The notes: generated by a model not told the origin, from the letters alone. A stretch of 64,000 nucleotides of DNA from Flaccisagitta enflata (GCA_965153355.1 OZ231127.1:20646001-20710000), one strand, 5' to 3'; shown: positions 31,787 to 53,440, counted from the stretch's first letter. Numbers and translations are program-made.

Positions 31787-32487
31787 GGGCAGAGGCCCCA
31801 AAGGGCCGATGTCCTGTAGGACACAGGGGTGAATTTCCATACGTTCGTTAGGGCGGCTACCTGGAGGGTCAAATGTGGTCAAATTTCAGAACGCCTCAGC
31901 CAACTAACCCTAGACTCTAGGTCGTATTTAAAAAGGAATTGAGGCAAGCGGAGATCGGTATCTGGAAAGAAAACCCGCACGGCAACACTATAGAGATTCA
32001 ATGGGCGTAAAATTGCTTTCATATACTTTACCATTGTGTTGCCGTGCGGGTTTCTTGATCAAATACCGACCTCTGCTTGTCTGATTTACTGCGCAAATGC
32101 CGCTTAGCATGTATGGTTAGATGGCGGAGGAATTTTAAATTTTGAGCCAAATTCACCCTTCAGGTAACCAGCCTAACGTTCGTACGTCCCCCCCCCCCCC
32201 AAGTTTCTCAAGCCTCAAATTCTCATTGAATAATATGGGAAATTGACAAAATGCAGACTTCCCATTGAATAACATGGAAAATTGATAAAAACTGAAAGAA
32301 ATGTAAAATTCTCATTGAATACCATAGGGAATTGCTACTAAGGCTTCAAATATGCCCTCTCAGGACATATTGAAATTCACTCCTGTGTCCTACAGGACAT
32401 CGGCCCTTTGGGGCCGCTGCCCTGCTTTCACTCTACTTCTTCAGCTAATTACTCCAAGCAGGACATCGGGTACCGCTGACCATGTCC
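31787..32487 (-). mobile_element. Foldback element, family 2, copy with nested hAT-type MITE
   Basis: The left end (31787-31838: ggccccaaagggccgatgtc, then tgtaggacacaggggtg) is repeated in reverse complement at 32375-32432, and the outer end with GGTACC lies at about 32466-32487. The interior has the attgaataacatgg repeat also seen in the copy at 571. It is interrupted by a 327-bp MITE. It lies in gene B intron 1. Confidence 0.8.
31849..32175. mobile_element. hAT-type MITE with 8-bp target duplication
   Basis: The ends TAGGGCGGCTACCTG and CAGGTAACCAGCCTA are imperfect inverted repeats, and the arms stay complementary for about 140 bp (shared AACCCGCACGGCAACAC). It is flanked by the exact 8-bp direct repeat ACGTTCGT (31841-31848, 32176-32183), as expected for the hAT superfamily. 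At 327 bp it has no coding capacity. Confidence 0.88.
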
Positions 32488-32707
32488 GATCCTTGGATGA
32501 CTTGTTAATTGTTTTTAGTTTTTTTGTAAACTGGCAATAAGGCAGCTTCACTAGAGGGCAAAATTTGCCCAGTCCCTTGACATGTGCTTTATGGAAGGCT
32601 TAACTGAAGGACTTGTTAATGAATTACTTAAGCATGTCAACATTTTACTGAATTTGACAGTTGCATTTGAAAGAAGGCTTAAATGTAAAGACATTCTGTT
32701 CACCAAC

Positions 32708-32775
32708 CTGCATTTGGAGCACATCATCGGGCTTTTTGCTCTGTCCAAGCAAATGATGCAATCAAGATTATCCAT
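32708..32775 (-). CDS. Gene B exon 1: start and first half of the RING finger
   Basis: The exon runs from ATG 32775 to a donor AG/GTTGGT at 32708. The coding part is 68 nt, the same as in gene A. It encodes MDNLDCIICLDRAKSPMMCS followed by KC. The ligands are C6, C9, C19 and C22. The donor is weaker than the GTAAGC of exon 2. With exons 2-4 it gives a protein of at least 170 residues lacking the C-terminal domain. Confidence 0.8.
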
Positions 32776-33672
32776 TGTTTCTTAAATTCCGACACTTCGA
32801 TTCTCGATCCCTAATTATTTAATTCTTGATTATGCCAAAGAGACATCGATTTGATCATTTAATTGATTTGATTTGATCAATGATTTAATCATTGTTTTGC
32901 ACTGCTAACACCCTAGGTTTTAGAGAGAATTCATGCCAAATATACATATGTAGGCTGTTTGTTTTTATAACCCCGCGTGACTTGTACAATTGGAGAAAAA
33001 AAAAAGAGAGAGAGAGAGAGAGTAAGACGGACTGAATGACCAACTGAGTGACGGACAAACTGCGTGACGGAAAATGGCGTACGAAAATGACGTCTAACAG
33101 CTCATCCAACATTCACCAATTCTTACAATGACTTACTATTATAGCACAAAGAAAGTAGTAATTGCAACGGGTCAACCAATTTACCGACGTTGCAACGTGT
33201 AGTCGGGTGTTTGAGACAAGAGGCTTCGTCCGTTCGTCGGTCCGTCCATCGGGCTATCCCTCCGTCGGTTTGTCCGTCTCTCTGTAAAACTCGAAGTGAA
33301 AAGTGTGCATTTTCACAGATACTTCGTGTATATGGAGAGGAGGGGTTGTAAGCCCCGCCCACCCGTCCGCGACGATCTTGTGAGCCCACTTTAATCGTTT
33401 TTAGACGAAACAGATACTGCGTAGTAAAACAGAATGAGAGGGGGCCATTACAGGTACAAGCGCGGGGTCCCGGAAATTGGCAGCTCTCTGTTATTTTTGA
33501 AATAAAATAGCATTCATTTAATGGACCGCCTGATTGGATGATTGACTTTCGTCCGTTTTAAGTTCGCGCAGACTGCCATTTTGTGGGTGAAATATTGTCT
33601 TCAGTGAATTTAGAAGAAACATTCCTGTTCAAAAAACTACTTGAGATAAAATGCCGACACCCGATTCTGAGC

Positions 33673-33674
<2 letters not shown>
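32776..33674. other. Upstream region of gene B, repeats only
   Basis: It contains the putative gene B promoter region, not resolvable by eye. An (AG)n tract lies at 33005-33022. An inverted family 1 fragment spans about 33205-33385, recognised by GCCCACCCGTCCGCGAC near 33355-33372 and a GTCCGTCC block at 33225-33285. No other gene was seen. Confidence 0.5.
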
Positions 33675-33748
<74 letters not shown>

Positions 33749-33760
33749 CAGACAGACCGA
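33675..33760 (+). repeat. (GA)n and (GACA)n microsatellite
   Basis: GA repeats pass into GACAGACAGACC-type repeats. Confidence 0.95.
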
Positions 33761-33814
33761 CAGACAGAGGCAGAAAGACCGACAGACAGACGCGTCCTCT
33801 AGTTATAGCTTTTG

Positions 33815-33995
33815 AGGTACAGCAGGACCCCGCCTCATCGGTCCCATTGGGACTGAAGATTTTTCACCTTTATCTCAGGATAACCTTTAAAAAGAGGTGA
33901 AATCACATTATTAACTACAATTTGGGACCTTAAAATGTTGACCTTTATTAATGGGGAACCTTTAAAAGCGAGGCTGTTATTGCGGGGTTCCACTG
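33815..33995 (+). repeat. Copy of the loop of the 7.7-kb foldback
   Basis: ccccgcctcatcggtcccat, then tgggactgaagatttttcacc, and later aagcgaggctgttattgcgg, match 8090-8235 in order. The arms of the foldback are absent here, so the loop may be a repeat in its own right. Confidence 0.7.
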
Positions 33996-34638
33996 TATTT
34001 CATACAATTACTCCAATAGTCTGACTGACCGACCGATGGACGGACGGCCTATCCGAAAAAAATGTGCAGTCTCAGCTTTGAATTTCGACAACTGTTAATC
34101 GTCATTGAAATTTGCGCAGTTAACTCGATCCTCTCCCTCCCCCCTCTCACGCGTGCCCGTCGCTACCATCATCGTTGTCGTCGTCGTCATCGTCATCATC
34201 GTACGTCCCGTCTCACTTGAATCAAATGTGTAAGGTCATAAACGGTTCAGAAACGTTCCTCTTCTTTCCCTGGTCCCCTTGCCTCTCGCAGCTCAGCCGT
34301 GTTCTTATCTAAGTTCATTCATAGATCTGATTAGTCCTAATTGCAGGATACTTAATATCAAGTCGCATGCAGGCGACTCTAAAAATAGCTAGTTATAGCC
34401 AGAACTAGATTGGAGTATCGGTCGATGGTTTGTTGGTCCATAGGTCTATAGGGTGGGACATTTTATAGTCACTCACAAGTTTTCAGATCATTTTTTGGCT
34501 CTTTCTTATCATTCCATCATAAAATCAAGTTGATGAAAGGTAATGAAAATACAGTGATATTACAATACAATACAATGTGTTCATGTATCATATTATGATG
34601 TTTTATCACTGGAATAACCTTGATTAGCACGCGACTTA

Positions 34639-35257
34639 CTATCTTGCTAATATGTATATCGACAAACATTATGGGACCTAACTACCAAGAAAATAGTGCA
34701 AACATAGAAAAGTCGGTGACGCTTGGAAACTTCATCGAATTTCCGATCAAATGGCGCAAACTGCATCATTCTAAGTTTATCCATTTAGAAATGACAAGCA
34801 AAACAAAGTTACTACTTCAAGTAGAAATGGCGAAAGAATTGCATTTTAGAATTTCGGAAATAGTGGAAGACACCAGTTGAGGAAGAGTGATGCTCTGGCG
34901 CATCGCACCCTGACAATGAAGCATTCACCATGGCGTCAAGTTGTTTTCAGGCTGGCCTGGTAACAGTCCAGACCTCAAAATGATGATTTGTCGTGAATTC
35001 TAATAAAGAAGCTGCAGAACTAAGAATGCGCCATGTCGAAAGCCGGGCTGAAAAGATTTGCTCTCTAGACATGGGAGAACACCACGCCATCATACCTTCA
35101 ATTACCTTACAAAAGCATACCAAGGCGCATGAAAGCTGAAGTTGATGCCAAGGGAGGTCACACAAAGTAGAGGTCGTATTTTACAACTGTTATATGCATT
35201 AATTGAAAAGAAATTGAACTGTATTGTATCTTGTCGATATACTTTTTAGCAAGATAG
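34639..35257. mobile_element. TA-flanked MITE or Tc1/mariner remnant
   Basis: The ends CTATCTTGCTAATATGTATA and the reverse complement of the right end (CTATCTTGCTAAAAAGTATA) are terminal inverted repeats of about 27 bp with TA on both sides. Near 34950 one plus-strand frame reads GWPGNSPDLK, resembling the third catalytic block of Tc1/mariner transposases. The frame around it is destroyed. A shorter relative is at 60285-60511. Confidence 0.7.
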
Positions 35258-36300
35258 TAGGTTAATTGACCTTGTTTCATCCTGAAAACCAACACTGATG
35301 CTAATCTTACAAAAATATGATTCAAGAGCTGTCAAACTATGTGTTTGGCGAGCAGCTAACATACTCTAAAGATTATAAATCTTAATTCTAACTTCAAAAT
35401 ATTTGAGTATTTATCTTTATCCAGCGAAGGCACCTTTTGGTGGGTCCGCCTGCACCTGAGTATTGGAGTTAAAGGACCGAAACTCACTTTAGGGTGCAGG
35501 TCTCCAACTGATGACCAGAAACTGGATATAGTAAAATATTCTAAAACTTGGATTTTTTTCTGAATATGGGAAAGTAAATTTTACCCTTCATGGTGACCTA
35601 TCATCCCATGATATATCTTCTTTGAAGATGAATTCCCTTTCCTCCAATCACTAAGATTTCCCTTTAACAAACATTTAGTATAAATTGTCCAAAGTCCCAC
35701 CCCCTTTGTTTAATTGAGAGGAAGGGTAGCCACTAGGACGTCGGACACCCATAGTTCCTTTTTTTCAATTAGATGTAACTCTTGCTGAATTGATTATCCC
35801 AGTCAATGCCAGAAGTCAGCGCTAACTTTTATTCCCTAACCCAATAGCATACATAAAAAATTTTTTGTTTAATTGTAAGGCAAAAGTCTTGTTTTCTGCA
35901 TAAAAATTACTTATCCAAAGGTTTTGATATTCATTGACCACTAAAATTAGGTCGTACCTAAAATTGGATAGGTGAGTATATGAGTGGAAGCATATACTAT
36001 ACAGGAATAAGTAACTTTTGAATGTTTTGTTTATTTTTAGATTTTCAGTTGATTTTGAAAAACATTTTTCTTAAAAAAATTTTTGTAAGATACTTTTTGT
36101 TGCACATTTCATACTTTCAAGGATCTACTTGGCCTATTTAGAGATTCATGGGATTTTTGGTCATGACCGTTATTTTCTATAGACCTCACAACAAATGTAG
36201 TAACTAGGCAACCAGCCTGAGAGCAAAACAAAGCAAGGTTATATCACACAGTTCACAACAGCAAAACAGCAAGTGACGGGAGACATAATAATGAAATTTG
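35258..36300. other. AT-rich intergenic DNA, no gene found
   Basis: No exon, RNA gene or repeat was recognised apart from short AT-rich simple stretches. Confidence 0.5.
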
Positions 36301-36660
36301 TAATGATCAGCTGCTCATCTGTGAGGGCGTTTTTGAGTATTTTAACTCATTTAGCTCACTTAGCTCAGTCTATTCTTTTTGATTTCAAATATGATAAATG
36401 AATAAATATTTTCAAACTTGTTTAAGCAAGCAAATAAAAAAAAACTTGTTTAAGCAAGCAAAAAAAAACATGACAGTGAGCAGAGCGGCTCATCTGTGAG
36501 GGCGTTTTCAAGTATTCTAGCTCATTAAGCTCATTTAGCTTGCACTTTTTCTCTGATTTTAAATAGGATAAATAAATTAATGTTTTGATTCAAGCATGCA
36601 AATACAAGAAAGCATGTCAGTGAGCAAACTGGTTGTCTGGTTGAATCATTTTGATTATTT
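36300..36660 (+). repeat. Roughly 170-bp tandem repeat
   Basis: Two and a partial third unit share gctcatctgtgagggcgttt, agctcattt-agct and the phrase catg(a/t)cagtgagca. The third unit is interrupted by the MITE at 36678. Confidence 0.75.
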
Positions 36661-36677
36661 TAGCTTATCTAACCTTA

Positions 36678-37188
36678 AGTGCAATAAAAATGGCCGATTT
36701 TTCAACAGCTTTGAGCACAGGTTTTGGTCAAAAGAATTTTGGGACCATCCTAAAATTCATACATTGTAGAAACATATCAAAATTATCTTTCATTTGAGTC
36801 CATGCAGCAAATTTTTTTCTCAATTCTTTTAGAAAATATGACAGATTAAGGGCTAACAACTAAATTGCCACCTCATGAAAAAAGGGCCGAATTTGTCACT
36901 CGGATTTTCTGAAATATTTTAGATGAGTAAAAATGATTAAAGATCTTTATCAATTTCGATGAAATTTTAGGGGCTAGTTGACCTGTATTTGCCCCAATAT
37001 CAATCCAATTTTTATCAATATCGGGCAACGTCTTCTGTGATTTTTTATGGAACTTTGTAAAGATACCATGGGCAGTTTCAAATGAAAGATCTTTTGAAGG
37101 GCTTTCAAGGTGTCATGAATTTTGCTCTGTTTGGATCAATTTTTGATCCTTTACAGACCTTTCAAAAATCGGCCATTTTTATTGCACT
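36678..37188. mobile_element. TA-flanked MITE, 511 bp
   Basis: The left end AGTGCAATAAAAATGGCCGA (then TTTTT) is repeated in reverse complement at the right end. TA lies on both sides (36676-36677, 37189-37190). The surrounding sequence (tagcttatctaacc, then tggttagctcatttggc) resembles the local 170-bp repeat, consistent with an insertion into it. Confidence 0.8.
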
Positions 37189-37500
37189 TATGGTTAGCTC
37201 ATTTGGCTCAGTCCTATTTTTCTCTGATTTTCAGTGCCGTTAACACAAACAATTGCTTTTGATTTGATCTAACAAAATTTCAGTGACTGAAGATGGTGAA
37301 AAGTGACCAATGCTTACGACTTTTTTCCTCACGGCGACAGCCGCCATTACTGGTAATGAAATTTGTAATGATCAAAATATAAGAATGTCGTGCAAAACTT
37401 AGAAAGTCAATACACTAGCTACTTTTGTAATTGCTTTTCATCTTGAGTTTACATGTTTCAGATATAATATGTCATCCAAACACGGGTTCATAGATTCTAA

Positions 37501-37505
<5 letters not shown>

Positions 37506-37591
<86 letters not shown>

Positions 37592-37653
37592 AAGACATAG
37601 AGAGACAGAGAGAGACAGAGAGAGACAGAGAGAGACAGAGAGAGACAGACAGA
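37506..37653. repeat. (GA)n microsatellite
   Basis: More than 40 GA units pass into GAGACAGA repeats. It lies about 70 bp downstream of the gene A stop codon. Confidence 0.97.
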
Positions 37654-37725
37654 CATATAGAAAGAGTTCTCCATGCTTTCTGATGTTTTTACCATCCCAT
37701 CTGTTTCCAAATACTAGTTCCATAT

Positions 37726-39931
<2,206 letters not shown>

Positions 39932-39985
39932 CTAAATGTACGGTAATGGATAAAAAAAAAGGCAAAAGCGTTAGATGGTCATTGG

Positions 39986-40372
39986 TCAGCGCGGCGGTAC
40001 CCGTGCCCTGCCCTAGTCGGTTGTCGGTCGGGAAGCAGGGCAGCGGCCCTAAAGGGGTGGATGACCTTTGCTGGGATATGCACCTCAAGGCTGATATTTG
40101 GGCCTCATGGCTGAGATTTCAGCCTCAAGGATGAGATTTGGGCCTAAAGGCTGGAATTTGGGCCTCCAAGCTAGGATTTGGGCCTTGAGGCTTGGATTTT
40201 GGGCCTTGAGGATAGAGTTTGGGCCACAAGACTGGGATTTGGGTCTCAAGGACTATGGAGATGGGTCTCTAGACTGGGGGCGACGGACAGAGGAGATGGA
40301 GAAGGGGGAGAAATCTCCCTATATGTGTGAAAGCATAGGTCATTGATTCATTTTGGACTGCTGCCCAAAAAG
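39986..40372 (+). mobile_element. Foldback element, family 2, minisatellite interior
   Basis: The outer end GGTCAGCGCGGCGGTACCCG is followed by a GCAGGGCAGCGGCCCTAAAG hairpin region. Next come about nine 20-22 bp units of the ggcctcaaggctgagatttg type and then a terminus with tgtgtgaaagcataggtcat and ctgctgccc near 40325-40365. It lies in gene A intron 4. Confidence 0.7.
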
Positions 40373-40488
40373 TGGTGAGTAGGCGACAACAAGGTTTGCT
40401 TGTTGGGTGGCGCATTTTTAGGCGTAAGGATCCTTTACAGAGACCAACTTACACAGGTTCTAAGGATGGCAATGATAAACTTTATTTA

Positions 40489-40980
40489 TGGGCAGTGGCC
40501 CCAAAGGGGCCAATGACCTATACTTTCACTAATAAGGTAAATTTCCCCTTCTTCTTCTCCTCTGTCCATCTGCCTCTTTGAACATAATATCCCAGCCTTG
40601 AGGTTCAAATTCTAGCCTTGGAACCTAAATTTTAGCCTCAAGGCCCAAATCCCAGCCTCAAGGCTCAAATTCTAGTCTCGAGGCTCTAATCCAAACCTTG
40701 AAGCTCAAATCACAGCATCTTGCCTCAAAACACAGCCTTGAGGCTCAAAACACAGCCTTGAGGCTCAAATCACAGCCCCAAGGCTCAAATCACAGCATAT
40801 TGCCTCAAATCAGAGCCTTGTGGCTCAAATCACAGCCTGGAGGCTCAAATCCCTGCCTATAGGTTCAAATCCAAGCCTGTAGGCTCAATTCCCAGCATCG
40901 AGACTTAAATCCAAACCTAGAGCCTCCAAACCTACTGAGCTGTCTGTGCGTAGGTCATTGGCCACTTTGGGCCACTACAC
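40489..40980 (+). mobile_element. Foldback element, family 2, reversed minisatellite
   Basis: The left end GGGCAGTGGCCCCAAAGGGG is followed by gacctatactttcact. About 16 units of ctcaaatcacagccttgagg, the reverse complement of the neighbouring minisatellite, come next, and the right end has gtaggtcattggccactttg. Confidence 0.7.
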
Positions 40981-41042
40981 CTTTTATATCACACATCCAC
41001 ATACACTCACATAGGGGCATCATACGCTTTTGCGACTATTAC

Positions 41043-41218
41043 CTCTTATTCATTTCTTGCTGAATTTGTAAAATCATCCTCCTCCCTTCTTCTTCCATTT
41101 TGTCAATCTCGCATTTCTTCTTTTGTTCAGCGAGAGCGAGGGTCTTGATCTGCTCCACCCTCGACTCCAACGACTTCCATTGCTCCTTCAAGCGATCGTG
41201 TGCCTTCTCTAACATTTC
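41043..41218 (-). CDS. Gene A exon 4: coiled coil
   Basis: The 176-nt exon has acceptor CAAAAAG and donor AGAG/GTAATA. It encodes EMLEKAHDRLKEQWKSLESR, then VEQIKTLALAEQKKKCEIDK, then about 18 more residues, a heptad-rich helix aligned residue for residue with gene B exon 4. The acceptor has a poor pyrimidine tract. It enters in phase 0 and leaves in phase 2, as in gene B. Confidence 0.85.
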
Positions 41219-41267
41219 CTTTTTGAAATGCCCGATGCGTTGAATTGTAGGTAGGCATGAGAAAGAA

Positions 41268-41416
41268 AACAAGGCCGTATACACGGCAGCATTAGTCGCG
41301 GACGGGTGGGCAGAAGCGGAAAAACTCAAAAAGTGACTTTGTAAACGACGGACCGACAGACGGACCGAGGGACCAACGGACCAAAAAGTGGTTTATAGAG
41401 TCGCGTGTCCGCGACT
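41268..41416 (+). mobile_element. Hairpin-ended repeat, family 1, GTCCGCGACT subtype
   Basis: It starts AACAAGGCCGTATACACGGC. The 5' motif AGTCGCGGAC at 41294 is the exact reverse complement of the 3' arm GTCCGCGACT. A GACGGACC block follows, then the perfect hairpin AGTCGCGTGTCCGCGACT at 41399-41416. It is in gene A intron 3. Confidence 0.85.
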
Positions 41417-41429
41417 AAAAACAATGAAA

Positions 41430-41645
41430 GAATAAGAAGAAGAAGAAGAAAAAGAAGAAGAAGAAGAAAAAGAAGAAGAAAAAGAAGAAGAAGAAGAAGA
41501 AGAAGAAGAAGAAGAAGAAAAAGAAAAAGAAAAAGAAAAAGAAAAAGAAAAAGAAAAAGAAGAAGAAGAAGAAGAAGAAGAAGAAGAAGAAGAAGAAGAA
41601 GAAGAAAAAAAAAGAAAAGGAGAAGAAAAAGAAGATGGAGAAGAG
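41430..41645 (+). repeat. (GAA)n microsatellite
   Basis: GAA units with interspersed GAAAAA; it gives Arg/Lys or Ser/Leu frames that are artefacts. Confidence 0.97.
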
Positions 41646-41774
41646 GATAAAGAAAAAGTCGCATTATATTCCATGAAAAATGAAGTTGGAAACTGCGTCA
41701 AAATGATTTCTTAAGGGGCTTTCTCGTAAAAGGTATGACTATTCATCGACAATCGTAAACGAATCAGGAATCAC

Positions 41775-41964
41775 CTGCGTATGATCGCTGTGGTCGGCCT
41801 TGATGCAGTCGTAGCAGCGCGACACCTTGCAGTCAACGCAGAACAATGATGTGCGCTTCCGTTTGCAGACGCATTCCTCCGTTTGCGCTTTTGTCATACT
41901 CTTCATCTCCACCATCAGCTCGGACATCCATGTGACCTTGACGAAGTCATCCAGCGCCACGGGA
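41775..41964 (-). CDS. Gene A exon 3: B-box zinc finger
   Basis: The 190-nt exon lies between acceptor AAATCAG and donor ACGCAG/GTGATT. Protein residues 50-113: SPVALDDFVKVTWMSELMVE, then the finger with C81, C83, C92, C95, C100, C103, H108 and H111 (ECVCK, FCVDC, CYDC, DHSDH). The first pair is C-x-C rather than C-x2-H, the same deviation as in gene B. About 30 residues of linker before the finger are also conserved between A and B. Confidence 0.88.
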
Positions 41965-42073
41965 CTGATTTTTTTAAACGAAATAAAACTTTGCAACCAG
42001 TTTGCCAATATGTGCGCCTCGCTGAATTCCGATACATTATTGAATAAACGCCGACTGATTAATTTTTATATTG

Positions 42074-42328
42074 AATGAATGAATGAATGAATGAATGAAT
42101 GAATGAATGAATGAATGAATGAATGAATGAATGAGTGAATGAATGAATGAATGAATGAATGAATGAATGAATGAATGAATCATTGAATGAATGAATGAAT
42201 GAATTAATGAATGAATGAATGAATGAATGAATGAATGAATGAATGAACGAATGAATGAATGAATGAATGAATGAATGAATGAATGAACGAATGAATGAAT
42301 GAATGAATGAATGAATGAATGAATGAAG
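42074..42328. repeat. (GAAT)n microsatellite
   Basis: More than 60 GAAT units with a few point variants. The Phe-Ile-His-Ser frames on the minus strand are artefacts. Confidence 0.98.
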
Positions 42329-42547
42329 TAATGAATAAGGGAAGACAATCGGGATCACCCATCTTGAGTTTTTTTTAGAAATAACACGACCGATCAACAG
42401 ACCTACCGACTAACGGACATGTCCTTTTTATCCAACCGGCCAGTTGGTGTGTCCTCCGTCGTTCCTTTATCAAACCAAGAACCAAGAACTAACTTTGTTT
42501 GTGGCATTTCCACTATCACCCGGACACAATGAACAACTTTTAAGATC

Positions 42548-42650
42548 GGGGCGCGTGGTGGCTGAGTGGCTACGGCACATATCTTCGATTTTAAAGGTCG
42601 CGGGATCGTTCCACTAAGGGCCAGGGATTGCGCTAGATGGCTCCTTGGGT
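42548..42650 (+). repeat. tRNA-like head, probable SINE
   Basis: GTGGTGGCTGAGTGGCTAC contains a box A consensus (TGGCTGAGTGG). About 40 bp later cgcgggatcgttccac resembles box B. No cloverleaf with a proper anticodon loop could be drawn, so this is not called as a tRNA gene. The following gattgcgctagatggctcct recurs inverted near 43475. Confidence 0.5.
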
Positions 42651-43460
42651 ATTTGGGTGAAAATTTTCAATTCTGCAATATGGCTCAAACTAAGTAAAAT
42701 GGTCATGGTAGCAATTAAGAATATATTGCTGCTCCATATGACAGGTTTTATGGCGATTTAGAGTGAAAAAAGGCGACCTAAATGGACATTACTATGAAAA
42801 ATGCTGAATTTCAAGAAAAATCAATGAATTTTTTGGATTATGTGTTATGATTACAAAAACCTCATGATATCTTCAATATTTTTTCATTTTTAGTACTAAT
42901 AAATCAGTCTTCGATTACTACATATTTGACCTAATTTGCATGCTTTTATTACCCTATAGATAAAAAAAATCGCACAAGGACACACAATGAGCGACCTATC
43001 CTAAAATGTAATTCAAGGGGTCCTGAATCCAGAATAATATGGCAAGCTGTGCTTCGCCATGCAAATTGCGATTTTTTTGGCCGAAAATAGACAAGTAATA
43101 ATGTGGATAAAAGTAAAAATCTTTATTTGATTGGGAGAAAAATGAGCACAATAAGCTAAATGAGCAAAAAAACGAGTTTTTTTTAGCACCTCATTAAGGA
43201 ATCCTATTGAACAAAGACAAAAATTTAATTGATTTGGTCAAAACATTAGATAATTTAAATACTAAATGTAAGAGAGTTTAGCAGTATTTTTCACTTGATT
43301 TTTTCAAATTTCTCTTCTTTTGAACTCTAAGCTCATAAAGCTTTTTTTCCAATAGAAATGAGTCAATATTGGGTATAAGTAGTTTCATAACATCTTAAAA
43401 TAGGCAGAAAAATGTTTTTCACTCTGTATATTTCATAAGGAACAATGTAATAGAAAAGAT
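42651..43460. other. Gene A intron 2 DNA between SINE-like pieces
   Basis: AT-rich; no exon or RNA gene seen. Confidence 0.45.
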
Positions 43461-43464
43461 GCAA

Positions 43465-43770
43465 TGTCAATCTCCAATGAGCCACCTAGCGCACAATTCA
43501 GCCCACAGTGCGATCCCCGTCTGCGTTCCCCGCTCAGACGTATATTGCTAGCCTAGCGTGTGTTTATGATTGAAATAAAGCTCCCCTTATGGTTGAAGCA
43601 GACAACACATTGACATGACATCGACAGGAGTCTTACACAAAATGATCCAATGGCATGGCCCAATGTGGTGGATTGCGTGGCCTCTCTGAGAATCAGATGC
43701 CGCATTCATGTTCATCTCGCCCGGGTAGACTCCCCCGGTTAACAACAACAACAACACTTAAGCTCGATTA
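43465..43770 (-). repeat. Inverted SINE-like sequence
   Basis: The reverse complement of 43470-43515 (ggggatcgcactgtgggctg, then gcgctaggtggctcattgg) resembles 42595-42645. The right part carries an (AAC)n tract at 43740-43760, as often seen at SINE or LINE tails. It lies next to gene A exon 2. Confidence 0.45.
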
Positions 43771-43809
43771 GGCAAAGTCGCATGTAAACAACTGTGCACT
43801 GTGGCTTAC

Positions 43810-43890
43810 CTTTTGCAACAGGGACATCCATTCGCTGCCGAGTTGAACTGTTGATAGTACTGCTGTACGCAGGAGGCACAAAAAAGTTTG
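43810..43890 (-). CDS. Gene A exon 2: second half of the RING finger
   Basis: The 81-nt exon lies between acceptor CTTTCAACAG and donor AAAAG/GTAAGC. It encodes SKLFCASCVQQYYQQ, then NGCPCCK, giving C27, C30, C45 and C48 of the protein. It is one codon longer than its gene B counterpart in the variable loop before the last Cys pair. Both borders are phase 2. Confidence 0.88.
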
Positions 43891-43944
43891 CTGTTGAAAG
43901 GAAGCGAAAGATTTAAAAAGAAGATTAATTTCTTTACTTCCTAT

Positions 43945-52620
<8,676 letters not shown>

Positions 52621-52825
52621 GGATTTAACTTTAGATTTACTCTGGATAACGGAAGTGATCTTAAGTGGATAGATAGCTAAGTCAAGGTGAATGTTTCACC
52701 ATTGGTGATGTATAAAGTGTAACAACAGCTAAAATACAGATTGTTTCATAAGAATTTACCCTCAGATCTGAGGTGATTCAGAGAGCATGAAGTGGCCGAG
52801 TCAACATGAATATTTTACCCATTCC
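52621..52825. other. Diverged last satellite unit
   Basis: Words of the satellite (gtgaatgtttcaccattgg, agcatgaagtggccgagtca) persist with many changes until about 52815. Confidence 0.6.
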
Positions 52826-53440
52826 CGCAAATGCACTTCATTTGTTAGGGTTAGGGTTATGGTTGAAGATTAGGGATAGCTGATAGGGTTAAGGTTATGG
52901 TTTTTGGCTTAGGGTTAGGGTTAGGGCTGGATAAACAGGTTAGGGTTAGGGTAAGGGCTGGATAAAAAGGTTAGGGTTGGAGTTTGGAGGTTAAAGTTAG
53001 GGTTAGGGTTAGGCTAAATATTTAACTAAGTGAGTGCCATGTACACGCTCATGAGTGTTGCGGGTTAGGGTTAGGGTTATAAGATAGTATAGCACTATTA
53101 CGCGTTTGCTTTGAACCCCTCACACTAACCTCTATGGGTTAGGGTTAACCCTAATCCCTTACCCTAACCTCTTACTCCTTACAATGCTAACCCTAACCCT
53201 AACCCATGACACTCATGAGTGTGTACATTGCGCTCACTTAGTCAAAAATAAACCATCACCCTAACCTCCAAACCCTAACCCTTACGCTTTTATTCAGCCC
53301 TAACCCTAACCTGCTAACCCTAACTCTAACCTTCAAACCCTAACCCTAGCCCTAAAACATAACCCTGACTCTATCATCTATCCTTAAACTCGAACCTTAA
53401 CCCTAACCCTAATCTGTTTGAATAAAGTGCATTCATGGGA
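52826..53440. repeat. Palindrome of degenerate telomere-like TTAGGG repeats
   Basis: The left half is GGGTTA-rich and the right half TAACCC-rich, turning at about 53130. Unique inserts are also inverted: gtgagtgccatgtacacgct, then catgagtgt at 53030-53060, faces acactcatgagtgtgtacat at 53208-53230. The outer caaatgcacttcatttgtta faces tttgaataaagtgcattcat at 53417-53437. Confidence 0.85.

Noticed and set aside
34160-34205. GTCGTC/ATCATC stretch as a coding exon
   Set aside because: Short simple repeat without flanking splice sites or an open frame of note.
34620-34880. 86-residue plus-strand frame as a host gene
   Set aside because: It starts inside the terminal repeat of a MITE and has no splice signals or recognisable domain.
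42037-42397. 112-residue SFIHSFIHSF frames
   Set aside because: Translation of the GAAT microsatellite.
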